From Asterochloris sp. CNOR1 (Eukaryota; Chlorophyta; Trebouxiophyceae; Trebouxiales; Trebouxiaceae), in NCBI GenBank assembly GCA_963969365.1, contig OZ017763.1:930001-994000 (forward strand): a stretch of DNA of 64,000 nt, in the 5' to 3' direction. Positions 1 to 10,121 of this stretch are shown here, one piece after another (the first letter of the stretch is position 1; every line of letters starts with the position of its first letter). The notes beneath the pieces are model-generated. The model saw nothing but the letters and a program-made list of their open reading frames with translations. It did not search any database and was not told the origin of the DNA. Position numbers and translations under genes: made by a program.

Positions 1-245
1 CATTGGTAGGATGAAATGATCATAGTCCTATGCCCGTGCATTGAGGCTACGGACTTTAAATTTAAATCATCATCATCGCCCTCTTTACCAGCCAAGTACA
101 GTGACCTGCTTGATATGCCTGTACTGCTTCTTTTTGTACCCCTACATCTTCAGCAAAGTTCATTGGTAGGATGAAATGATCATAGTCCTATGCCCGTGCA
201 TTGAGGCTACGGACTTTAAATTTAAATCATCATCATCATCATCGC
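1..245. repeat. Two near-identical direct repeats at the left edge
   Basis: A segment of about 75 bp that begins CATTGGTAGGATGAAATGAT and ends in an AT-rich tract followed by an (ATC)n microsatellite occurs at 1-79 and again at 161-245. The copies match at essentially every base; the second has two extra ATC units. They are separated by about 80 bp of unrelated sequence. The window starts exactly at the first base of one copy, which suggests that a longer tandem array continues to the left or that an assembly broke at the repeat. I see no gene in it. Confidence 0.9.
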
Positions 246-1147
246 GGGAGATGTCTGCAGAGAGGGCTTATTAGGTGGACACCAGCCCAGAGGTAAGATC
301 CTAAATGCATAAGACACCACTTGCCTCGTGCAGAAGCTACCTTGAAGGCCTGCAGGGCAAAAGTATCTCACCTGCTGTGCTCATCACAGGACATAAGAGG
401 CTGTGGCAGGTAGAGTGCATGTTTCCATGGTGCTTTGTGGCTGCAGGCACCAGGATCGCTTCCAATTGCACCCCTGGGCTGAGGCCTTCTTCCGAGGTGA
501 GATTGTGCTGTCTTGCTGACCCTCCCCACCTGTCTGCCTCATGCAGGAGTGTGTACTGGTCCAAAGACACCTCTGCCTGTGGTGTTGCCTGCTTGAGGTG
601 CAGAGCATGCTGTGGTGCAGAGCACCTTTGGAATCAGCCCCCCTCACTAGCAGTGTGTCCTGAGGATTTGTCCAGTGGTATGCCTGACATCTTTGAGCAG
701 GTCAAGCAGCACCTGGGCTTGTACTGCATGATTGATTGTCAGTTGAGTGAGTTCTGTGATGAGCTGCACCTCTTTCTGGTGTCAGATGCCTGTGAGTCCT
801 GGTGATATGGCACCTAAGGCCGTGGTGTTTGTGAGTGCGTACTGGATCTAGCTTGAAATGGCCTGTTGAGGGCTGTGGATGAAGTGTCTCCTGGAATCTA
901 AATCTGAGTCTTTTGTGGTGACTAGGTCGGGAGGCAAATATCAGGTGCATTCCTGTTAAGCTTGCGCTCAAGTGTCGGAGGGGTAAGCAGCATACCTGTT
1001 CGCAACACACGCGCCTGCAAACATATCATGCGGGCATGAAGGACAGCTGTCTCAGGCACCTGATTGCCTGTCTGCTCATCATGTCTCAAGTAGCTGATCA
1101 GGGCCTGACCACTCCTGTGTTTCATGTCACCTGCAGCCCCTGTCAAC
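246..1147. other. No confident gene
   Basis: This stretch holds a 501-base open frame on the plus strand (305-805), but it resembles no protein family I know and is interrupted by good splice-like sites. A short segment near 447-497 bounded by an AG acceptor and a GTGAG donor reads plausibly as coding, as does 547-597. They do not join into one convincing frame. They may be remnants or exons of a gene I cannot assemble, or 5' untranslated exons of the next gene. I make no functional claim. Confidence 0.4.
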
Positions 1148-2154
1148 ATGGCAGGGCCATCTTCGTCAAGATTGGATGAGCTCCAGCAGCAGCTGGACGA
1201 GTACAACACACTGGCAACAAAGGAGTTCCACAAAGGCGCACAGCGCGACAAGGGCCTGGTGGCAGACCTCCAGAGAGAGAGAGAAATTCTGCTTGCACAG
1301 ATCGAAAGACCAGGTGAGGTACAGTACCATGTGTCTGTCAAGCATCACTTGCCCTGGGCTGAGCCCTTTTATAAGCATGCATCCTCTTGCAATCATCGCC
1401 TAGGATTCATGGAAGCCTCAGGCCACAGCTGAGGTCTGTAGGTGCTGTGCTCTACCTGCCCCGGCATGACTGTTTGCAGTGGTCTGTGAGTGCAAAAACT
1501 TGCAGTTGCTGGGCTGGGAGTTGTGGTGTTTAGGGGCCCTATGGCATTCATGTGTTGAGCAGTGCCTGAATGATACATAGGATCTCGGTGTGTATGGTCT
1601 AGAGTGGTTTAAGGGTAGAGGTGAGACTGCCCCAGGGTTAGCCGCCTGCAATGCCCACAGGCATGCTGCTTAGATGCTGCTTCTCTGCAGGTGATTTAGG
1701 GCTGCCCAGCCAGCCATCACATGGTCAGATGTTGGCTTGCTACCACACATGGCAACGCTCAGTTCACCCCTGAACTTATGCAGGTACAGATGAGTACAAC
1801 ACCAGTGCACCTTTCTATAACACTTGGTTGGCCGAGAAGCTTAATATGCGAGAACCCTATACACAGTACATTCAGTATGGCACCGTGCTCACTGGCGTGG
1901 GCGTCTTGATCAACCGGTTGTACAGAGCACGAGCCATGGCTAAGTATGCAGAAGCCAAGATTGCGCATGCACCAGAAGAGCAGCTGCTGTACTGGGCAGA
2001 CATGGCCAATGTGGCACCTCACCAACTGGAACGCAGCGCACGTCAAATTGCACGATTCAGAACCCAGGGCATATTGGCTGCTGTTGGTGTGCCTCTGCTC
2101 TGGGCAACCTGGCAGGTGTCACGCAACCGGCAGCCGCCCAAGAAGAACAGATGA
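1148..2154 (+). CDS. Small putative membrane protein, unknown function (2 exons, 178 aa)
   Basis: Exons are 1148-1313 and 1784-2154; the junction is a phase-1 GT-AG intron with a TGCAG acceptor and the frame continues cleanly. The first exon encodes a charged, glutamine-rich helix of about 55 residues that looks like a coiled coil (motif LDELQQQLDEYN). The second exon begins with another DEYNT motif, then carries a mildly hydrophobic glycine-rich segment (YGTVLTGVGVLINRLY), a charged helical middle part, a second hydrophobic segment near the C-terminus (GILAAVGVPLLWATW) and a basic tail ending KKNR. I do not recognise the family. The layout suggests a small organelle or endomembrane protein with two membrane-associated helices. 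The start is the first ATG after an upstream CTGCAG, so a 5' exon cannot be excluded. A chlorophyte-style TGTAA polyadenylation motif lies at 2413-2417. Confidence 0.75.
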
Positions 2155-2817
2155 TGCTTTTCATCACGGCAATATGACTCCATGCAAATGCTTTGCGGTC
2201 ATAATCAAACACAAAACAGGTCTCATGAACCTGCACACAATGAAGCAGCTGCCTGGAAGGGTCGCTGGGGGCTGGCCACAAAGTTTTCGAGAGGCATCCT
2301 ATCCATTCAGTCTACTTGAGCCGATCAGAGTCTGGCTCTGGCATGCAAGCTGAAGCAGTACCACAAAAAAAAGCTTAGGGATGTTCCCAGGAATGTAGGC
2401 TGTGGCACAGCATGTAAGCGCAGGCCTTATCCCCTGCTCCTGACAAGTGAGTTGCGGGGTGTCACATGGCCTGTGATATGGTGACCTAAAAGCCACGAAC
2501 TCTGGATGCAAGTGGTTAAGGCTTGCTTTCAGCTAAATGAGGCTTCCTGCTCTGGTGGCTAGGATGGCATGCTTGATGTCTGCTGAAAGTTTTCATGGCT
2601 CAGCAAGCAGTCTCATGACTTTCAGTACCCACTGGCATGCTGCAGTGTCATGTTTCAGCACTGCGCTAAGCCCACTCTGATGCCGATCTGTAACATTCTC
2701 TGAACTCACAAGATCTGTCTCTCCCATACTTTGAAGACACATTGCTCTACACTTGATGTCCTAGAGAGTCTTCAAGTCGTATTCAATTCTACAGCGCATG
2801 TGTTCACAGGACATGGG
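2155..2817. other. Intergenic, convergent 3' ends
   Basis: Between two convergent genes. It contains TGTAA motifs (2413-2417 and near 2690) usable by the plus-strand gene, and a short A-run near 2366. I see no coding exon or RNA gene here. Confidence 0.6.
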
Positions 2818-5800
2818 TCATTCCCGTCTGCCATTGAGAAGTTGCAGGATACGGATGAAGAGGTTTATGATATCTGCAGGGCAGGTGCGTAGAAGCAGTC
2901 AGCGATGTCGGCGGCTGCAGAGTGCAGACGGTCCGGCAGGGTGCGCCCTTGTGCTCATGGCCAGCACAGCATAGCACCATCATTCCAGCCGACTGCCCAC
3001 TGTTGCTGCTCTGCAGGGCTCCGCACTGCAGCAGGATGCCCTCAGCGCTCACCAAGATACAGAGCCAGAGCAGCCCAGATGTACTCATCCATGTCATACC
3101 TTTGAATCAGGTTGCCTGCAGCCAAAAGGTGCATGAGGGTGAGCGTGGCAGCATCTATACAGCTGGGAGTGATGCAGCACAGGTGGCTGTGGCAACACAG
3201 AGGTTGGGCCAAGGACCAGCCTGGCTTGCGTGCGCAAGTGCAGTGTCTTGGCATTGCTAAACTGTGGCTGCAGGTGAGCAAACGCTGAAGCTGGGGGACC
3301 CAAGCACAGCATGCAGGACACGCAGGAATATTGCGGGCCATGGTCAACAAAGCAATTGAACACCACATGGAGGCACCATTTGTTTGCCATGTCAGTTGTG
3401 TGTTTCCTGCACCTCTGCAAAATGCAACAAGCTGTTGTAGAAATCCTGTCTGCACTTGGCCACACTGCCGCACCTGTGTCAAAGACTATGTAGCCTGCAA
3501 ATATCAAGGCGCCAAGACCAGCAAAGATGGTCTCCCCAATGGGACCCTGCAGCAGGGCAAGCATGATGACAGGCTAAAAAGCAGGCAGACTAGCTCCAGG
3601 AGTGGGCTAGAAGATGCATCTGAGTACCAAACTTGTGCAGTCACCCTCCAGGTTCCTCTGGAGAGATGAGCTCATACTCATGCACACCACGACTGCAGGT
3701 TTGGCACTTGCCAGATAAGGCACACAAAGCTCTGAGGAGCAGGCAAAGACTCAGGCAGGCTCAGCCGTGGTGCAAGGAACCCTGCAACGTCACATGTCAT
3801 TGGCACCTCACAGAGCTAAGTTTCGACACTTCCCCTGCCACTCACCATGGGGAAGAAGATCTGGAAAAAGCCCCAGAAGAAGAGTCCCATCAACCCTGAA
3901 AAGAGGATGGGTCCCAGGAAGTTGAAGTCATAGCCCTTACTGGAGGCCCAGAAAGCGTATATTGTTAGTCCTGCAGCAAACAACAGTTTGTACTGAGTGG
4001 CAGAGCATGCTGAGGATGTCTGATTACATGAAGTCACTGGCTGCGGCCTGCAGCAGGCGCCCAGCATCCTGCAGGCACAGGCTGAGTGGTGAGCATTGCA
4101 AGCGCCCCACTGCCTGTGCCATATGGCAGACAGCCTCTGGTGGCGTCAGACTGGTTGATTTTCAGCAACTGGCAGGCGATTGTTGGCGCCACTACTGCCC
4201 AGGTGGACACGCAAAGCAACCATCCATGGCTAGCACACTGAAAGCACTGCACCCCCAATGCAGGTGCAGGCAGACACACCTCAGGATGCTAAAGCTGCTG
4301 AAGCTGGCTGACACCTATTAAGCAGAGCTGCAGGGTGCTCGACTGACCTGACACAATGGCAGCTGTGAGCACCAGCGCCTCCAGGACCACCATGGGCTTG
4401 TACATGCTGCAGATTGTCCCCACTGAGCATGACATGCCCACAGTCTGCAGGCAGCAACTGGAGCTATCAGCAAGTCTGCACTGTGCTGGCGACTGTGTCC
4501 TGCAGGCAGAGTGAGCGGCACTGCTGCAGGCAGGGAGGGCGCACGAGTCACCATCAGGATGCAGGCAGGGGATGCAGGCAGCAGGGGCAGCTAAACGGCA
4601 CTCTGAAACAGGACACGCAGTCACCTCCAGGTGTGGCACCTGACTTTGGCGGAAGATTGACTGTGCAGTCCGTGAATAGCCTCTTCATGAAACTGATGGA
4701 ACTGACATAGAGCAGACAGCCTCTGCGCATTGTGCCCAGCACATGTAGTGGAGCAATGCATCACTCTGCTGACACCTGTCTTATGGGTCAGGCACCTTGG
4801 CCTCAGTGCATGCAGATGGGCTGAACATCCTGAAGCAAGCCACCTCAGACATCAGGCAGGCTGCTCAATACAGCAGCTTACCCAAAGGCCCAGTAGGATG
4901 AGGTTGTGGGGATGCTTCTTCTGGTAGAAGTAGATGGGGATGAGTCCTGCAGGTGGGGTGATGGACCGTAGTGAGCTGACTGGCTTGAGGGCATTGTTCC
5001 AAGCAGCGACCACATTTTGCTAGTAAGCCACTCCTGCAGACGAGGTGATGAGCCGCGTTGGGGAATGGACTGCCCGCCTCCAGCACACAGTGCACCACAC
5101 ACTGATAAAGCTCAGCTCAGCACAAGCTGCCAAGACCTGCACCCCAGGCAGCACAGCCCACACCTCTGGCACTCACCGAGGAGGGTGCCCAGCATGATGC
5201 AGATCTGGAAGGGCAGGCTGCCCGTGACAAAGTTTTGAGCGGGCTGGTTGAACATGATGACGCAGGAGACTGCCACCGTCGCCAGCAGCTGGAAGCTGAT
5301 GATGCCATAGACCTTCTTGATGAAGCCTGCAGACAGGATGCAGATCTGATGTTTGGCGCGGAGTAAGAGTGGCAGCAGGTCCTGTGCTGCACTTTCTTGG
5401 GGAGGCCTGCAGCAGAGCATTGCAATTCCATTACGTGGAAACGCAACAGCAGAGTCAGGCCTACTGCAGCAACCCCTGAACCCCAGGCCAGGCCTGCATC
5501 ATCTGGGTTGTGCAGTGAGCCCAGGCCTGGGACACCTTCATGTGGCCGCCTGCCCGGCCTAACAGCAAATGAGATGGCACAGCCGGCTCATCATGCCTGT
5601 AGATTTGCACCTGCTGTCACCTTCCTACGCTGAGGAATTGCGCAGGCAACAGAGAGACAAGGCGGAGGCACAAGAGACACGTGCACAGGCATGGGGTCGC
5701 TGATTGTGCATGTGCTGAGCGCCAGGACAGGGCCCCTTCCTACGGGATTGAACACCAAGCGCTGTGCGCCTGATACTCCTGCTCATAATGCACCAGCCAT

Positions 5801-5978
5801 TCAGGTGTCAAGATAGCATCGCACCCCATCTCAGCATATTGTCCAGCTGGCTGACACCAGGCATCAATGGGCGGTCCTCCAACCCAGACTCCACATCCCT
5901 GTAGCTGCCCGCCTGCAGGCCAGGCAAACTGCTGTGGCCTCCTTGGCACACTGTTGGCTGAAGTTGCTCTGTCAGCAT
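2818..5978 (-). CDS. BAX inhibitor-1 / Lifeguard family protein (8 exons, 260 aa)
   Basis: Multi-pass membrane protein of the TMBIM/Lifeguard family, which in plants and animals sits in ER or Golgi membranes and modulates calcium leak and cell death. Exons in coding order: 5978-5825, 5326-5177, 4946-4882, 4444-4348, 3970-3846, 3546-3474, 3115-3053, 2873-2818; every junction keeps frame. Family landmarks: the acidic N-terminal DVESG followed by RPLMPG and LRWGFIKKVYGI; the loop FYQKKHPHN before LLGLW; LEALVLTAAIVSGLTIY; KGYDFNFLGPILF; the signature IFAGYIVFDTGNLIQ; and the terminal EYIWAALALYLDIINLF. About seven hydrophobic segments and a length near 260 are typical. The start ATG at 5978 gives an open frame into DVESG but the first 30 residues are not conserved, so the exact start is less sure. 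It is divergently oriented to the EF-hand gene, 275 bp apart. Confidence 0.93.
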
Positions 5979-6253
5979 CTCAGACAAGTGGAAGCCATCT
6001 GGCAGCCCTCAGATCTCCTCCCAGATGGACCTGGGGAAGTCTGAGACTGACGAGGCCCGTGGCTCTGTGTGTTGCTCTGGACAATTCACCTTGGGGGAGG
6101 AGGTGCTGGGCCCTGCATCCTCAAACCTCTTCCAGAACGCCATCTTTCTGCGTAGTGCTTGTTGCTATGAAGTATAACACCAGTCGAAGGACAGAAGAGA
6201 AAGTCTCCACCCCAAATTCCCGCAAGCTTTGATATTGCTTCTCAAAAGGAACC
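5979..6253. promoter_or_regulatory. Putative bidirectional promoter region
   Basis: Only 275 bp separate the start codons of the Lifeguard gene (minus) and the EF-hand gene (plus). Both promoters and 5' leaders must lie here or overlap the first exons. I see no convincing TATA box. The assignment rests on position alone. Confidence 0.4.
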
Positions 6254-9200
6254 ATGCCAGGCATCGACCTGAGCCTGAGCAGGACCCTCAAAACTGAGCA
6301 GCCAGCATACCAGGATGCCGAACTCAAGGTGGGCTCCTGCAGTGTCATCACCCTTTGTGAATGCTCTGCATGTCACCAGAGGTACCCGTTACATACGAAG
6401 CCAAGGCAGCCATGATGGAAAGAGCTGACCATTCATGATGAACGCTGCAGTGCAGAAAGGTGGTTTACAAGCAGCGCATCAGGCTCAAGGAGTTCTTTGT
6501 GGACTTTGACAAGGTGCGGCAGCGGCAGGCCACTTGTACATCTGTGCTCAACAGCTTCCAGCTGATTGTTGAATGCATGAAGTACTTGTCCCCCCAAATC
6601 TGACATAGCTAGGCAGCAAGTGCTTGCACCTCTGGCCCTGCCGCCCTGCATTGCAGCGGTGACTGCATTGCAGTGGTCACTGCATTGCAGCCGGTATAGC
6701 TTGTCATTTTCATTGCTGCCTGCCTGCTCAAATCTGCAGCACACCTGTGTCCCTGCCGGCCACTGCCACAAGATTGCAGTCACTCCTTCAGGTGGTGACT
6801 GCCTGCTGCAGCTGCGATCAGGGTTCATCTTCGAGAACCAGTTCCTCTCGGGCCTGAGCATGGCTGGGCTGGACAAGCACCTGCGGCCGCAGCACCTCCA
6901 AGCGTGAGTTCCAATATGCTGCCGCCAAGGCCCCCATTCTGGCAGCAGCTGTGCCTGGCCTGCTGCGTTCTCACTTCCCTTGAAGTGTTCCAGTGCTTCT
7001 GCCCCCCTGCGGCCTCTGCCAGAGTGTGCTTAGCCCACAGCTTGTGCGGCATCCCTGCGAGTGGCTGTGTGAGCTGTGCGGCTTGCGTCCCTGCTGGTTC
7101 GCTTCATTTGCACATTGCCTGGCACTACACAGCAATGACTGTTCTCTGCTTGGGTGCCGCAGCATGCACCCATGCTGCGCTGCTAGACAACTCTGATGTC
7201 ACCTGCCCCTCTTCTGCTATGACGAGCACGAGCAGCTGGGGCACTGTTGCCTGCGGTCATGCTGAGCACCTGCAGCACGATTGCAGGTTGCGCCTACACA
7301 TTGTAAGCGATTTTTCTGCTCTGTGTGTCAGTTGTTGACCCGACAAGAGCCCGCCTTGCAGGCCTGCATGCTGTTCTGGTGCTGCAGCTGGCAGAGGCCC
7401 TTGCCTCTGGCATGTGTATCTGATTGTCACTTCTTGCCCCTGCCACAGGCGTGCTCAGACCACTTGACGCCTTCCTCGCTGTTCCTAGCAACTTTGACAC
7501 TTTGTGGTGCAGGCTGGCAGATGCATACAAGACGGGGGAAACAGACCGGTTGGCCAAGGTGGACTACCGCCGCTTCTGCCAGGACATGGACACGGGTGAG
7601 GCATACAAACATCATACTCAATGTAAGGACACAATTAGGCAGTGCCTCTGCGGCGAAGTGCCTGCTGCATGGACGGGAGTTGAGGGCTGCCAAGGCAGCA
7701 CAGGGCTGCACGCTTGTGGCTCTGCCAGGCAACATGGCAACAGGTGAGGGTGCATTTCATGGACTCTGGTCAAGACTTGCTCAAGCATTGCCCAAGAGTA
7801 AAATGCCGCTGGGTGGCCTAGAGGAGAGCATGGCAGCGAGGGGGACGGGCTTGGAAGTTAGGGGTGTGCTGTGCCAGGACACATACACGTGGAAAGCATG
7901 GGCAGGCCCTCTGCTGAGGCCGCTGCCAGGCGTTGAGGCGGGAGTGTGGCAGGCAGTGTTGCCTGCCTGTCCCTCTGCCATGACACGCAAACAGTGTGGG
8001 AGGTTTGCAACCAGCCCATGCAGCAGCTCCAGATGCAGCCCAATGTCCCAGCAGCAGCAGCAACGTGTGAGTGGCCTTCAGCTCACGCGGTGGTCAGCCA
8101 TATGCAGCCCATCCATGCAGCAGCCTTGATCAGCTGAGCCACAGACGACAGCACGCCTGTGCTCAGCGCGGGGCTAAGCAGGGCCACTGGCTGAGCTCTG
8201 ACACCAAGCACGCAAAGGAAACCGGTCACGTCGGCCAGGCAGGGTGTGGCCTTCCCATCTACACTTGTGAGTGGTGGCTGTTGCCAATCCTCTTTGGCTA
8301 CGCTGAACACAGAGTGGGAGCTGGCAAGCGTCATCCAGACATTTCGACACGTCTGAGCTGTGTTGCGAGCCTTACACAATAATCCCTGTGTGGCTGCAGT
8401 GTTCACAGAGCGGGAGCTGGAGAAGGATCCCCAGAGGGAGGTGGCAGATGAACCTTATGAGCTGCTGGACAAGACAAGGTGAGCCAAAAGGGAACTGAGA
8501 CAATAGGGCAGAGGGAGATGAGATGATAGGACAAGGTGAGCCGAAAGGGGATTGAGAACCCTGCGGCAGCATCAGCTGATCTGTGAGGGCCTCGGTGGAG
8601 CATGTGCGCATTTAAGGGCAGTCGGTGAGCAGGCATCGCCAAACAGCTGTAGGTTTTCTCAGGAGCAGGCGGTATCTGTGTGGCAGAGGCTGCCTTGTTC
8701 CTTGAACAGAGCAAGTTGCTGACACAGTAACACTGTTCAGCAGCTAGCTGTTCTGCTCCTTCCATGCCAAGACATGGTGTTGCTTGTGAGACTGATGCCA
8801 AGAGTCTGGTTCACCCTGCAGGTACGACTTCAGCAGCAAGCAGCTCGCGTCGGACAAGGAGGTGCAGCTGGAGCATGTTATGGACAAACTTAGGCGGGAA
8901 TGCAAGATCAAGGGCATCATGGTGAGTTGGGCGGTTGATTTGCCTGCTTGAAGGTTGACAAGTCAGGCAGGCACTTGGAACAGCAAATATGTGGACATAC
9001 GTGACCGCCGTGTGCAAGGGCCAGCAGCTCAGATTGTGGTGGGACTGCAAGATCAAGGGCGTATGGATGCAACAATGTGTGCTTGAAGGTGGGCAGGTGT
9101 AGCAGCAGGGCAGACGGTGCGTCAGCTTGTACTGGTGACCACCACGCATGAGTGCCAGCAGCTCAGGCTTGATCTGGACTGCAAACTCAGGGGCATCATG

Positions 9201-10031
9201 GCAAGCAGGGGTCATCATTAGTGTGAAAAGGGTTTGGATTGTGACAGGTATCATAAGACTGCGCCTTACAGCCATCTCAGCAAGATAGCTGCATGGGCAG
9301 GTGGTGCAGTGAGATCCAGAGATAGTGGCATGACCATGACAGGCCTCCCAGCAACACGGCCATACATGAGAATGTCAGCAGCCTTAGATGACAATGACAA
9401 ACCTGTCCTTATGTGCTTCACGCCAATGCGTGGACCAGCACAGCATCTGGTTGTGACTGACCATCACAGAGGTGCAGCTCTGAAGCCCCACATTCAAGCA
9501 GCTGCCACCTACACAACTTCATACACCCTCGGCATCTCCTGGCCTTGCTGCAGGTGAAGCCCTTCTTTGATGACCCTGCCAACAACAAGAACAGTGCCAG
9601 AATGGTCAACCATGTCACAGTCAGCCAGTTCAGGCAGGGGCTGGATGTCAAGCTGGGGCTGACCAGCCTGTCCCAGGCAGAGATTGACCTGATCATTGAA
9701 AAGTACCTGGATGAGGACTATGGCGACATGGTGAGCCTCTCTGACCTCCGTAGTGCTGTTGTATGCTTGATCTCAGATGTGCGATTAGAGTTTGGTAGGG
9801 TCAGAAGGCTGCTGGGCATGCTGTGATGCCTGCAGCAACATGTGCCAGTTGTGCACCTAGCTCCTGGCGCAGCTGCTGGTTGCGCATAGCACAATCTTAT
9901 GATGTTGCTTTAGAAGGTGTGGCAGTCTTTGACTGTCGCAATGGCCTCCTGCCACTGTCTGAAGAAGCCAAATGTGCCTGCAGGTAAACTATGTTGCCTT
10001 CGCAAGAACCCTGTCCCCAGATGCCACTTAG
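6254..10031 (+). CDS. EF-hand-like protein (8 exons, 246 aa)
   Basis: Exons: 6254-6328, 6451-6513, 6812-6903, 7489-7595, 8400-8478, 8822-8921, 9554-9730, 9984-10031; all junctions are in frame. The protein has two related halves. Each opens with a helix-loop (LKEFFVDFDKLRSGFI; then VKPFFDDPANNKNS), followed by a helix that sets up a second pair (LADAYK...VDYRRFCQDMD; then LIIEKYLDEDYGDMVNYVAF). This is the arrangement of the conserved eukaryotic EF-hand proteins with RIRLKEFF and VNYVAF-type motifs found in many protists, often in ciliated ones. The calcium loops are degenerate, so metal binding is uncertain. A role in cilia would be family-based inference and I do not claim it here. Introns 5 and 6 contain repeated copies of the preceding exon end. 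A TGTAA motif occurs at 10048-10052, 17 bp past the stop. Confidence 0.85.
8473..8557 (+). repeat. Donor-site duplication in EF-hand intron 5
   Basis: The exon end plus donor at 8473-8500 (GACAAGGTGAGCC followed by a purine tract) is repeated at 8530-8557 with few mismatches, giving a 57-bp tandem unit. The second copy preserves a GGTGAG donor. Confidence 0.9.
8896..9201 (+). repeat. Three copies of an exon end inside EF-hand intron 6
   Basis: The last 25 bases of the exon (TGCAAGATCAAGGGCATCAT) recur at about 9041-9065 and 9175-9201 with decay. The sequence between the copies is also related: a GTGACC...CCAGCAGCTCAG block appears at 9001 and 9134. The unit is roughly 135-143 bp. Confidence 0.9.
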
Positions 10032-10121
10032 TCCTGAGGACCTCTGATGTAACACCAGCTTTAAGTCATGTGACAATACGGTGGAGGGTTCGCTTGCAGT
10101 ACGAGGCGGGTGGGAATGTGG
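10032..10121. terminator. Compact convergent 3' region
   Basis: Ninety bases separate the EF-hand stop codon (plus) from the lipoate ligase stop codon (minus). The plus-strand gene has a chlorophyte-type TGTAA signal at 10048-10052. The two mature transcripts probably overlap at their 3' ends. Confidence 0.4.

Noticed and set aside
305-805. 166-codon open frame on the plus strand
   Set aside because: No recognisable motifs, atypical cysteine- and leucine-rich composition, and internal splice-like sites; probably chance, though short parts may be exons of an unassembled gene.
7281-8129. 282-codon open frame, the longest in the window
   Set aside because: It runs through EF-hand exon 4 and its introns in the wrong frame; the family match lies in the other frame.
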